Program-made: the position numbers and the translations under genes
Shown here: in pieces, positions 50,885 through 61,030 of the stretch
How positions within the stretch are numbered: position 1 is the stretch's first letter
Layout: each line of letters begins with the position of its first letter
Notes under the pieces: generated by a model
The model's database searches: none
Seen by the model: only the letters and a program-made list of their open reading frames with translations
Told to the model about the DNA's origin: nothing
Origin: Solimonas sp.
GTDB lineage: Bacteria; Pseudomonadota; Gammaproteobacteria; Nevskiales; Nevskiaceae
Assembly (NCBI GenBank): GCA_030149365.1
Contig: JASBRP010000069.1
Coordinates: forward strand, 89,396 to 153,395
Direction of reading: 5' to 3'
DNA length: 64,000 nucleotides

Positions 50885-51439
50885 ATGGCCAAGAAGAAAC
50901 TCGCCCTCGACTACCTCGAGGCCGCCACCCGCTGGTTCGGCCGCAGCCCCGATCACCTCGATCAGGCGGAGCGCCGCGCATTGGCAAGTGCCGCCCGCCG
51001 CCAGGCCAGCACCGAGGACCCCAATCGCCTGATCGATGCGCAGGCCGGCTTCGGTGGGCGGCTCGCAGACCGCGTTGCCGCTTTTGGGGGCTCCTGGCTG
51101 TTCATCAGCCTGTTCGGGTCCTTCCTGCTGGGCTGGACCGTGCTCAACACCGAAATTCTCGGCAAGACCGCCTTCGATCCCTATCCCTACGTCTTCCTGA
51201 ATCTGGTGCTGTCGATGCTCGCCGCAGTGCAAGCGCCGGTGATCCTGATGAGCCAGAACCGGCAGTCCGACAAGGACCGCCAGATGGCGAGCCACGACTA
51301 CGAGGTCAATCTCAAGGCCGAAATCGAGATCATGGCGCTGCATGACAAGCTCGATTCCCTGCGGCTGGAGCAACTCACCGAGGTTATCGAGCGGCAGCAG
51401 AAGCAACTGGAACAGCTGACGGAGATGTTGAGGAAATAG
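50885..51439 (+). CDS. DUF1003 membrane protein
   Basis: Protein of 184 residues with two transmembrane helices (about 75-120). The family core is ADRVAAFGGSWLFISLFGSFLLGW, then FDPYPYVFLNLVLSMLAAVQAPVILMSQNRQSDKDR and DYEVNLKAEIEI, followed by a C-terminal coiled coil of heptads (LRLEQLTEVIERQQKQLEQL). Function unknown; members are often co-regulated with stress genes. It is convergent with the NtrC-type regulator gene across a hairpin. Confidence 0.9.
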   Translation: MAKKKLALDYLEAATRWFGRSPDHLDQAERRALASAARRQASTEDPNRLIDAQAGFGGRLADRVAAFGGSWLFISLFGSFLLGWTVLNTEILGKTAFDPYPYVFLNLVLSMLAAVQAPVILMSQNRQSDKDRQMASHDYEVNLKAEIEIMALHDKLDSLRLEQLTEVIERQQKQLEQLTEMLRK

Positions 51440-51449
51440 GCGCAGCTGC

Positions 51450-51478
51450 GGCTTGCTCCCTGTTAGCGGGAGCAAGCC
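51450..51478. terminator. hairpin between convergent genes
   Basis: GGCTTGCTCCC (51450-51460) and GGGAGCAAGCC (51468-51478) with a seven-base loop. No clear T-run on either side. Confidence 0.5.
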
Positions 51479-51483
51479 AGGCT

Positions 51484-52848
<1,365 letters not shown>

Positions 52849-52930
52849 CACAGGGCTCCTTGCATGCAGGCTGCACGATCACGCGTCGCCGAGGCCTGCA
52901 AGGCGCCGGAATGGCCGTAGAAATTTTTAA

Positions 52931-52976
52931 TCATGGCATTGATATCAAAAGAATTTTCGGATGGCACGAGGCTTGG
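52931..52976 (+). promoter_or_regulatory. sigma54-like promoter and inverted repeat for DUF1328
   Basis: TCATGGCATTGA at 52931-52942 (TCAA-N4-TTGA type, one mismatch), 19 bases, then TGGCACGAGGCTTGG at 52962-52976. The -24 half is perfect; the -12 half has GG in place of GC. Confidence 0.55.
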
Positions 52977-53022
52977 TATCCGAATGTTGTCGTACCCGCC
53001 CCAACCGAGGAGGAAAAATTCC

Positions 53023-53190
53023 ATGCTCTATTACTCCATTGTTTTTCTGGTTATCGCACTCATTGCCGCGGCGCTGGGCTTCGGCGGTATCGCCGGCACC
53101 GCCACCGGTATCGCCAAGCTGCTGTTCCTGGTGTTCCTGGTGCTGTTCGTCATCTCGCTGGTGCTGGGTCGTCGTCCGCCGGCCACCTGA
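53023..53190 (+). CDS. DUF1328 small membrane protein (YtjA-like)
   Basis: Protein of 55 residues, almost entirely two hydrophobic helices (MLYYSIVFLVIALIAAALGF and GIAKLLFLVFLVLFVISLVLG). The GIAGTATGIAK hinge is typical of DUF1328. Members are stress- or stationary-phase-induced in other bacteria; no function is proven. The frame opens at 52933, but ATG 53023 has GAGGAGG upstream. It is divergent from the NtrC-type regulator gene and has the sigma54-like element. Confidence 0.88.
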   Translation: MLYYSIVFLVIALIAAALGFGGIAGTATGIAKLLFLVFLVLFVISLVLGRRPPAT

Positions 53191-53245
53191 TCTTGTTTTC
53201 TGACTGACCGGCTGCCGGGTCGGTTCCTGCGTCTCCCTGACCGGC

Positions 53246-53280
53246 AAAATCCCGCACACCCAAAGGTGTGCGGGATTTTT
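53246..53280. terminator. bidirectional terminator between DUF1328 and CsbD
   Basis: AAATCCCGCACACC pairs with its complement around a CAAA loop and is T-rich on both strands. Confidence 0.8.
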
Positions 53281-53293
53281 CATGCCTGTCGCA

Positions 53294-53500
53294 TCAATGC
53301 TTGGACAGGCGCTCCTCGAACTCGCGGATTTCCGCGGAGGCCTTGTCCTTGGCCAGGCCGTAGCGCTCCTGGATCTTGCCTTCCAGCACGTCGCGCTTGC
53401 CCTCGATCAGGGTGAGATCGTCGTCGGTGAGCTTGCCCCACTTCTGCTTGACCTCGCCCTTGAGCTGCTTCCACTGGCTCTTGATGATGTCCTGGTTCAT
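53294..53500 (-). CDS. CsbD family stress protein
   Basis: Protein of 68 residues with the CsbD signature: KSQWKQLKGEVKQKWGKLTDDDLTLIEGKRDVLEGKIQERYG. Hydrophilic and helical. CsbD-like proteins are general stress proteins (SigB-controlled in Bacillus; YjbJ in E. coli) of unknown mechanism. It is the last gene of the BON - PA2169-family - CsbD minus-strand operon. Confidence 0.93.
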   Translation of the reverse strand: MNQDIIKSQWKQLKGEVKQKWGKLTDDDLTLIEGKRDVLEGKIQERYGLAKDKASAEIREFEERLSKH

Positions 53501-53545
53501 GTGTCGTTCCTTCCTTGGTTGGGTAAAAACATCAGTACGCGGCTT

Positions 53546-53983
53546 TCAGGCCGCCAGACGCTGCTTGAGCGCACGCATCTGCTCATGGCAGTCGCGCACG
53601 CGGGGCAGATAGGCCTCGAGCTGGCCCAGCACCGAGGGATCGTCGGTTTCCCGGATCGCGCGGCGCATGTGCTCCAGCAGCCGATCCTCCGCATCCTCGA
53701 GCTGTGCCACCCAGGCACGGTTCTCGTTGCGCGCCACGGCGGCGCGGACCTGGCCATAGGCCTTCTGCAGGCTGCCCACCAGGGTGCCGCCGTGCGGCAC
53801 GTCCTCGCCGCTGGCGGCGATGCTGGCGGAGAGCCCGTTGATCAACTCGCGCTTGGCGGCGGCCATCTGGGCAAACAGGCCACGCAACTGCGCGTCCTGC
53901 ACCTGCCCACCGGCCTGTTCATAGAACTCCGCGCCGTCGCGGGCCACCTGCACCAGCTCCTTCAGCTGGTTTGTGTTCTTCAT
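53546..53983 (-). CDS. PA2169/DUF2383 family four-helix-bundle protein
   Basis: Protein of 145 residues, nearly all helical (MKNTNQLKELVQVARDGAEFYEQAG, LEDAEDRLLEHMRRAIRET). The family resembles ferritin-like bundles and may bind metal. ATG 53983 is preceded by AAGGAG with normal spacing, so the frame back to 54007 is not used. It sits between the BON and CsbD genes in one operon. Confidence 0.85.
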   Translation of the reverse strand: MKNTNQLKELVQVARDGAEFYEQAGGQVQDAQLRGLFAQMAAAKRELINGLSASIAASGEDVPHGGTLVGSLQKAYGQVRAAVARNENRAWVAQLEDAEDRLLEHMRRAIRETDDPSVLGQLEAYLPRVRDCHEQMRALKQRLAA

Positions 53984-54029
53984 GTCGGTACTCCTTTTGT
54001 TCATCAATGGCCGGGGCCTGTCGCCGGCA

Positions 54030-54833
54030 CTAGCCTGTGCTCAGGCTGCTGGCGTCCACGTCACGGACGCCGCTGATGCCCCGGGCGATCTCGACGGCGG
54101 CCGAACGCTCCGCCGGCGTGGAGACGTGCCCGCTCAGGCGGACCGCGCCCCGGCTGGTGGCAACGGCGATCGCATGGCCGTCCACCTCGCGTGAAAGCAG
54201 CAGCGAGGACTTCAGCCTCGCGGTGATCCAGGCGTCCACCAGCGAGGCGCGTGGCGCCTCCAGGTCCGGTGTCGCGCCCTCGGGAGCGCGCAACGCGATG
54301 CGCTCCTCCACCTCGCTGACGCCGGGCGTGGCCGCCGCGATCCTGATCAATTGCGCCCGATCCTCGGCGCCGTCCGCAATACCCTGGAGGCGTGCATGAC
54401 CCGACACGGTGTCGACGTTCAGGTCGAGTGCACCGCCCACGTCATGTCGCAGCAACCGCAGCTTGATGCGCGCGGTGAGCAGGGCGTCGTGCAAGCGATC
54501 ACGTAGCTTGCGGGCCGGGAGCTCCGGTGCGCGCTGCAGGGCCGTGGCTTGCTGGGCATCCACCTCGATGCGGTTGTCCACGGCCACGCCCGCGCCGCTG
54601 TCGCGCGCCACCTGCTCCGCCAAGCGCTTCTGCGCCTCGTTGCGCACCACGCCACTCAGGACCACGTGCTCACCCTCGGCGCTCACAGTCAGTCCCAAGG
54701 GGCGCAGCGCATCCGACGTGGCGAAGGCGGCATAGATCTGGGTCTCGCGGCCGATCTGCTCCAGGCTCGCCGCAGGGCTTGCCAGGGGTAACAGCAGGGC
54801 GGTCATCAGCAGGCCAGCACGCCAGCGTCGCAT
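54030..54833 (-). CDS. periplasmic protein with three BON domains
   Basis: Exported protein of 267 residues: signal peptide (to about residue 22), then three BON repeats (about 30-95, 105-175 and 185-265), each ending in a glycine-rich VVLSGVV/ARLQGIA/VRLSGHV strand. BON domains bind phospholipid or outer-membrane surfaces, and OsmY-like proteins of this build are osmotic or envelope-stress proteins. First gene of the minus-strand operon; a sigma54-like promoter lies 31 bases upstream. Confidence 0.85.
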   Translation of the reverse strand: MRRWRAGLLMTALLLPLASPAASLEQIGRETQIYAAFATSDALRPLGLTVSAEGEHVVLSGVVRNEAQKRLAEQVARDSGAGVAVDNRIEVDAQQATALQRAPELPARKLRDRLHDALLTARIKLRLLRHDVGGALDLNVDTVSGHARLQGIADGAEDRAQLIRIAAATPGVSEVEERIALRAPEGATPDLEAPRASLVDAWITARLKSSLLLSREVDGHAIAVATSRGAVRLSGHVSTPAERSAAVEIARGISGVRDVDASSLSTG

Positions 54834-54863
54834 CGGAATGTCCTCGGCTTCCAGGCTCAGGCC

Positions 54864-54909
54864 GCAAGCCGCATACCAAGATGAGAATTTAATTAAATCA
54901 ATGGTTTGA
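54864..54909 (-). promoter_or_regulatory. sigma54-like promoter and inverted repeat for the BON operon
   Basis: On the minus strand, TGGTATGCGGCTTGC runs from 54878 to 54864 (GG-N10-GC). TCAATGGTTTGA, a perfect TCAA-N4-TTGA, lies 19 bases upstream at 54898-54909. Confidence 0.65.
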
Positions 54910-55074
54910 GTTATGTGGCTTTAGCCCGACCCTGGCAACGCGCATGCCGGCCAGCTCGCGGCAATGCAAATTGCAATATGAAGGAGATGCCATGCAGATT
55001 TCACGCTCTGAAGCGGGACGTCTTGCGAAATGCAGGGAATTTCGAGCGAAGCTCTTTCTTATGTTTCAATGAAA

Positions 55075-55115
55075 TCAATGGCTTGAAATGATTTCGGGAT
55101 TGGCATGAAGCCTGC
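55075..55115 (+). promoter_or_regulatory. sigma54-like promoter and inverted repeat for the lipoprotein gene
   Basis: TCAATGGCTTGA at 55075-55086 (perfect TCAA-N4-TTGA), 14 bases, then TGGCATGAAGCCTGC at 55101-55115 (GG-N10-GC). It shares 14 of 15 bases of AAATCAATGG(C/T)TTGA with the BON unit. Confidence 0.65.
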
Positions 55116-55173
55116 GCTATGAAATCCGCCGGTGGCAAGGACGCCGCCGAACCCCGGAAGCAGGAGCCCACTG

Positions 55174-55644
55174 ATGAAACATGGATGTCTAACTCAGGGA
55201 TGGATGATCCCGCTGGCCCTGGCCAGTCTGGTTGCCGTCGCCGGCTGCAAGCCGAAGGAAGAGGCCAACGCCGAGCAGATCAGCGAAGCCCGGACCGAGG
55301 GGCAGCAGAACGTTGCCGAAGCCAGCGCCGAGGCGCAGCAGGACATCGCTGCCGCCAAGCAGGCGGAAACCCAGGCGACCCTCGAGGCCGCCAGCAATCC
55401 GGACCCTGCCGACGCCGCACTCAACAACATGGAGGCGCGCGCCGCCACCATGAAGCAGGAAGCCGAGGGGCGCTACAAGGTCGAGTCCGCTGAAATCGAA
55501 GCGGCGCTCAACACCGAGAAGCAGCGTTGCAACGCCCTGCCGAGTGCCGACCGCAGCAGCTGCATCGATGCCGCCAAGGCCGAACACGAACGCAAGCTCA
55601 GCGAGGCCAAGTCCCGCCGGGACAGTACGCCGGGCGCCGGCTGA
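55174..55644 (+). CDS. alanine/glutamate-rich lipoprotein, unknown function
   Basis: Lipoprotein of 156 residues. Signal peptide with lipobox VAGC, then an Ala/Glu/Gln-rich helical region (SEARTEGQQNVAEASAEAQQDIAAAKQAE) that is probably a coiled coil, with one cysteine pair (QRCNALPSADRSSC) late in the chain. ATG 55174 has AGGAG upstream, preferred to the open frame from 55132. A sigma54-like promoter lies 59 bases upstream and a strong terminator follows. Confidence 0.75.
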   Translation: MKHGCLTQGWMIPLALASLVAVAGCKPKEEANAEQISEARTEGQQNVAEASAEAQQDIAAAKQAETQATLEAASNPDPADAALNNMEARAATMKQEAEGRYKVESAEIEAALNTEKQRCNALPSADRSSCIDAAKAEHERKLSEAKSRRDSTPGAG

Positions 55645-55763
55645 AGAGCTCAGCGCCCCGCCTGATTGCCTGCTGAAGACACAGACCCCTGCCGACATGG
55701 ATTGTCGGCATAGCGGAGAAGGAACTCCCTCAGAGCGCCGCCCCCACGAGCGCTCCTCTCTCG

Positions 55764-55800
55764 CCGACGCGGCCCCCACCGCGTCGGTTTTCTTTTTTTT
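55764..55800 (+). terminator. strong intrinsic terminator
   Basis: CCGACGCGG and CCGCGTCGG arms, six-base loop, then a T-rich run of about thirteen bases. It ends the lipoprotein transcript. Confidence 0.9.
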
Positions 55801-55832
55801 AGGGCCGCGTTCGCCGCGGCGGGAGCAGTCAG

Positions 55833-56069
55833 ATGAAACAGCCACTCAAGGCTAGCGGCGGCATCGTTGCCGGCGAAGCCAAGGAAGAACACGTTCAGCA
55901 GTTGCCGGCGCCCGCTCCTGCCAAGGAAGGTGGGAAGGGGAAGGGTGCCCGGCTAGGGCCCAGCCGTGTCCCGCGTCGGCAGGAAGCGACGGACGCGGCG
56001 ATCGGCAAGGGTGAAGAGATGCTGCGGCCGCGCAAGGATGCGGCGTCTGAGCGAGGCAAGCCGGAGTAG
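55833..56069 (+). CDS. small charged protein, unknown function
   Basis: ORF of 78 residues, rich in Lys, Arg, Glu and Pro (VAGEAKEEHVQQLPAPAPAKEGG and so on). A GGGAG ribosome site precedes the ATG. It lies between a terminator and the convergent otsA gene. No domain is seen and the composition is disordered; it could be a real stress-type small protein or a chance ORF. Confidence 0.4.
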   Translation: MKQPLKASGGIVAGEAKEEHVQQLPAPAPAKEGGKGKGARLGPSRVPRRQEATDAAIGKGEEMLRPRKDAASERGKPE

Positions 56070-56111
56070 AACAACCCGGCGCAGGAAAGCCCCCGGGGAA
56101 GAGGCCGGCCC

Positions 56112-57550
<1,439 letters not shown>

Positions 57551-57554
<4 letters not shown>

Positions 57555-58381
57555 GCGAAGGCCCGCAGCCCGGCTCCTGCCGCCAGCCAGCGATGGACCG
57601 CATCGACACTGCCCAGCCGGTAGCGGGCAGCGCTGGGGCCGGCGCCAACCTTGACGCCGTAGCCGCCCATTGCCTGGGCGACCAGGATGCCGTTCTCGTC
57701 CGTGAGATCGTCCCCGACGAAAACCGGACGGCGGCCGGTGAACGGCGCCTGCTCCATCAGTGTCTGCACCGCGTAGCCCTTGTTGGCTTGCGGTGGCAGG
57801 ACCTCGATCACCATTTTGCCCTTGGTGGCCGCCAGGCCCATCGCCGAGGCCAGCGCTGAGGCCACGGCCTCGCATTCAGCCGCGCGCTCCGGTGCCTGGC
57901 GGTAGTGCACGGCTACGGCCATGCCCTTGTCCTCGATCACGATCTGGGGATCGTCGCCGAAGTAGCGGCGCAAGGCGTCGGCCAGGCCGTCCGTGGCTGC
58001 CGGGCGCGTTTCGATCACCGCGCCAGCGCGTCGCATCTCCGCGCCATGCAGGCCGGCCGCGGGCAACTGCAACGGAAACAGCAAGCGATCCACCGTCTGG
58101 ATCTGGCGCCCGGTCACAATCGCCAGCGCACCGCCAAGACGCTGCTGCAGCGTCTCCAGCAGACCCGGCAGATGCGGAGCCACCACGACCTCGTCGGGCC
58201 GCATCGCCAATTCCAGGAGGCTGCCGTCCAGGTCATGGAACAGCGCAGTGTCGTGAGCGAGCGGTGGCGGGGGAGACGAGGCAACAGCCTCAGGCCGGGC
58301 GGCACGTCCTTGTGCCGCACCCCGGCCTTCCCTCGAACCGGCATCCTGCCGGTACCGTTGCTCACTCAAAAAATTGATCAT
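57551..58381 (-). CDS. otsB: trehalose-6-phosphate phosphatase (OtsB)
   Basis: HAD-type phosphatase of 276 residues. Motif 1 is LFHDLDGSLLEL (both catalytic aspartates present, with Ser in place of the usual Thr), motif 2 is AIVTGRQ, the lysine lies in TKGKMVIEVLPPQANKGYAV, and motif 4 is VFVGDDLTDENG. An N-terminal stretch of about 45 Pro/Arg/Ala-rich residues precedes the core and may be a late-chosen start. It lies downstream of entericidin across a long stem-loop. Confidence 0.95.
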
Positions 58382-58394
58382 CGAATCCCTCGGT

Positions 58395-58498
58395 GCCGGG
58401 CTGCGGTGGTGATGTCCCTGAGCGATCCCGCAATCCCTAGCGGCGACCGCACCGTCCTTGGCGCAACGCGCTCAAGGACATCAACACCGCAGCCCGGC
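58395..58498 (-). promoter_or_regulatory. long inverted repeat between the entericidin and otsB genes
   Basis: Thirty-base arms at 58395-58424 and 58469-58498 match at 28 of 30 positions around a 44-base middle. In the minus-strand RNA one of the two differences becomes a G-U pair. It begins eight bases past the entericidin stop and ends 14 bases before otsB, so it could set how much transcription or translation passes into otsBA. Confidence 0.6.
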
Positions 58499-58505
58499 TT
58501 TATGC

Positions 58506-58658
58506 CTAGCGCTTGTTGTCCGGCTTGGCTGCGTCCTGCACTTCCTGGCCACCGCGTTCCATGTCCTTGCCCGCGCCTTCCACCGTGTTGCAGGCGGCCA
58601 ACAGCGTGCTGCTACCCAGCACCAGGGCGACGGTGAGCTTCTGCATCCATTGCGTCAT
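58506..58658 (-). CDS. entericidin A/B-like lipoprotein
   Basis: Peptide of 50 residues: short signal (MQKLTVALVLGSSTLLAAC) with lipobox LAAC, then the entericidin pattern NTVEGAGKDMERGGQEVQDAA. ATG 58658 has AAGGAG upstream. Entericidins are stationary-phase-induced outer-membrane peptides of uncertain role. A sigma54-like element lies about 73 bases upstream; otsBA follows on the same strand. Confidence 0.9.
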   Translation of the reverse strand: MTQWMQKLTVALVLGSSTLLAACNTVEGAGKDMERGGQEVQDAAKPDNKR

Positions 58659-58730
58659 GTCACTTCTCCTTGTGAGGACTCCAAAGTGGCGCAGCAATGT
58701 AGGTACACTGCAGCGGCGGGACATCACGAC

Positions 58731-58771
58731 CCATGTTCCGTGCCAGTCGTTAAAATCCAGCAAGCGATTGA
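58731..58771 (-). promoter_or_regulatory. sigma54-like promoter and inverted repeat for entericidin
   Basis: On the minus strand, TGGCACGGAACATGG runs from 58745 to 58731 (-24 half perfect, GG at -12). GCAAGCGATTGA at 58760-58771 reads as TCAATCGCTTGC on the minus strand, one mismatch from TCAA-N4-TTGA, 14 bases upstream. Confidence 0.5.
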
Positions 58772-58885
58772 TTTAAAAGGGCGTTGTCGGCGCTCGCTAG
58801 ACACGCTTGTTTGCACATCGCAGCGGCCAAACCAAGTGGCCATGCAAAACGCAGGCTGCAGTGGAGCGCGGCGATACAGGAAGGC

Positions 58886-61030
58886 ATGGACGCATACAGC
58901 GCAACGGAGAAAGTCGAGTCGCCGCGCCGGCAGCGCATGCTGCTGGTCTGGCTCGGGCTTGGCTTCCTGTGGCTGCTGGTGCTGGCGCTGGTGGTGAGTG
59001 GCACCCGCCTGGCCTACTACTCCAAGAGCCGTTTCAGCGAGAAGCTCGACCGTGTGCAGCGCCTGCAGGAGGCCTTCAAGGAAACCTCGGTGCTGATGGG
59101 GCTGGTGGTCGAGCTCGAAGGCGGGCAACGGGACTGGCTGCTGCGCCAGGATCCCAAGGCCCTGCAACGCTACCGCGAGGCCGAGACGCAGCTGCCGCAC
59201 CAGCTCGCCCGCCTCGACGGGATGCTGCGCGACCGCAACGACTTCCGCGCCGAGATGCAGCGGCTCAGCCGCCTCGCCCTGGAGGAACGCCAGTCCTTCT
59301 CCGGCCTGCAGGGCCTGGCCGACAGCGAGGGCAGCGACGAGGCGCTGCAGCGTTCGCGCAGCCTGCCGGAAATCCCGGCGATGGATGCGACGCGCACCGC
59401 CGTGGTCAACCTGCAGATGCGCCTGGTGGAAGTCGCCACCCGCGAGCAGGACCTGCTCAACGACGTCATCACCCGCCGCAACATCGCGATCTACCTGACC
59501 ATCCTGCTCGGCGCCGTCGGCGCGCTGGGCGCCCTGTTCCTGCTGCGGCGCTACTACGTCACGCTGCATGAAGAGCAGCAGATGCGCGCACGCATGATCG
59601 AATCGCAGCGCGAGAGCCTGCGCAAGAGCAGCTTCCTGGCCACCATGAGCCACGAGATCCGCACGCCGATGAACGCCATCCTCGGCTTCAGCCAGCTGCT
59701 GCTCGACCGCACCGGTGATTCCGTGAGCCGCCGCTATGTCGAGGCCATCACCGTCAGCGGGCGCTCCCTGCTGGCGCTGATCGACGACATCCTCGACCTG
59801 TCGAAGGTGGAGGCCGGCAAGATCGAGATCCGTGCGCTGCCCACCAGCCTGCGCGAAGTGGCGGACGGCGTCGTCGCCGTGTTCTCGCAGCAGGCCGCAG
59901 ACAAGCGCCTGCAGCTCTCCGCCAACGTCGATGCCGCGGTTCCGGAGTCGGTGCTGCTGGACGTGGCCCGCCTGCGCCAGATGCTGTTCAACCTGGTCGG
60001 CAACGCCATGAAGTACACCGACCGCGGCAGCGTCAGCCTGCGCATCTCCGCCCGCCCCAATCCGGAGGAATCGCAGCTGCTGTCCTGCGTGTTCGAAGTT
60101 CAGGACACCGGTGTCGGCATCGCGCAGGCCGAGCTGCAGCGCATCTTCGAGCCCTTCGTCCAGGCCGAAGCCGGCGGCGCGCCGCGCGAGGGCAGCGGCC
60201 TGGGCCTGGCGATCACGCGCCAGCTGGTGCAGCGCATGGGCGGCAGCCTGGAGGTGGAGAGCGCACCCGGCAAGGGCTCCACCTTCCGCATCCTGCTGCC
60301 GCGCATCGCGGCGGCGGGTGCGCCGCTGCCACCGGAGCCGATCAGCGACGAGGCTGGGCAGGAGGGACTGCGCATCCTGGTGGTGGACGACGTCGAACTC
60401 AACCGCGAACTGATCGCCGCCATGTTCAAGGACTCGCCGCACGAGCTGATGTTCGCGCCTGACGGTCCCACGGCATTGAGCCTGGTGCGTGAGTCCGAGC
60501 CGCAGCTGCTGCTGCTGGATCTGCTGATGCCGGGCATGGACGGCTTCGAGACCCTGCGACGCCTGCGCGCCGAGCCCTTGCTGGTACAGCCGCGCGTGAT
60601 CGCCGTGACGGCCACCAGCCTGCGCGGCGAGCAGGCCGAGCTGCGCAAGCAGTTCGACGGCTACGTCGCCAAGCCCTTCACGCGCGACGGCCTGGTTGCC
60701 GAGATCCGCCGCGTGATGGCCCCGGGCTCACGTAGCCTGCCGGACGAAGCTCCGGCTCCGCTGCCGGATGGTGTGCGCCAGCGGCTGGAGCGTCTGCTGG
60801 TGCGAGACTGGCCCGCCGTCTGCGCCGCGCCGGCGATGCGGGACGTCAAGAATTTTGCTCAGGCACTGGACGAGGTGGCCCTGGCCGCCGGGCGGCCCGA
60901 GCTGCGCGACTACGCGCGTGAACTCAACGATGCGGCTTTTGCCTTCGACGCCCTGCGCGTCGAGGCCTTGCTGGAAGAATTTCCGCAGCGCGGTGGGGCG
61001 CTGCTGGCCAAGGGGAAGGAAGGAAAATGA
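58886..61030 (+). CDS. hybrid sensor histidine kinase with receiver domain
   Basis: Membrane kinase of 714 residues. Helix at 18-38, a sensor region of about 160 residues with CHASE3-like sequence (ETSVLMGLVVELEGGQRDWLLRQD), and helix at 200-221. The HisKA domain has H256 (ATMSHEIRTPMNAI), the ATPase domain has NAMKYTD, DTGVGI and GSGLGLAI, and a receiver domain (about 495-615) has D545. The C-terminus may be an HPt-like helical bundle. ATG 58886 follows AGGAAGG. Its stop overlaps the next gene (ATGA). A candidate partner of the NtrC-type regulator. Confidence 0.93.
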   Translation: MDAYSATEKVESPRRQRMLLVWLGLGFLWLLVLALVVSGTRLAYYSKSRFSEKLDRVQRLQEAFKETSVLMGLVVELEGGQRDWLLRQDPKALQRYREAETQLPHQLARLDGMLRDRNDFRAEMQRLSRLALEERQSFSGLQGLADSEGSDEALQRSRSLPEIPAMDATRTAVVNLQMRLVEVATREQDLLNDVITRRNIAIYLTILLGAVGALGALFLLRRYYVTLHEEQQMRARMIESQRESLRKSSFLATMSHEIRTPMNAILGFSQLLLDRTGDSVSRRYVEAITVSGRSLLALIDDILDLSKVEAGKIEIRALPTSLREVADGVVAVFSQQAADKRLQLSANVDAAVPESVLLDVARLRQMLFNLVGNAMKYTDRGSVSLRISARPNPEESQLLSCVFEVQDTGVGIAQAELQRIFEPFVQAEAGGAPREGSGLGLAITRQLVQRMGGSLEVESAPGKGSTFRILLPRIAAAGAPLPPEPISDEAGQEGLRILVVDDVELNRELIAAMFKDSPHELMFAPDGPTALSLVRESEPQLLLLDLLMPGMDGFETLRRLRAEPLLVQPRVIAVTATSLRGEQAELRKQFDGYVAKPFTRDGLVAEIRRVMAPGSRSLPDEAPAPLPDGVRQRLERLLVRDWPAVCAAPAMRDVKNFAQALDEVALAAGRPELRDYARELNDAAFAFDALRVEALLEEFPQRGGALLAKGKEGK

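Larger units (their letters stand above)
54834..55173. other. divergent promoter region with two sigma54-like units
   Basis: Holds both regulatory units at 54864-54909 and 55075-55115, one per strand. An AT-rich core (54880-55100) separates them. No gene is supported, although the frame at 54906-55091 is open. Confidence 0.5.

Noticed and set aside
58820..58885. Possible sigma54 promoter for the hybrid kinase (TGGCCATGCAAAAC)
   Set aside because: After GG-N10 the bases are not GC, and no TCAA-N4-TTGA repeat is placed upstream.
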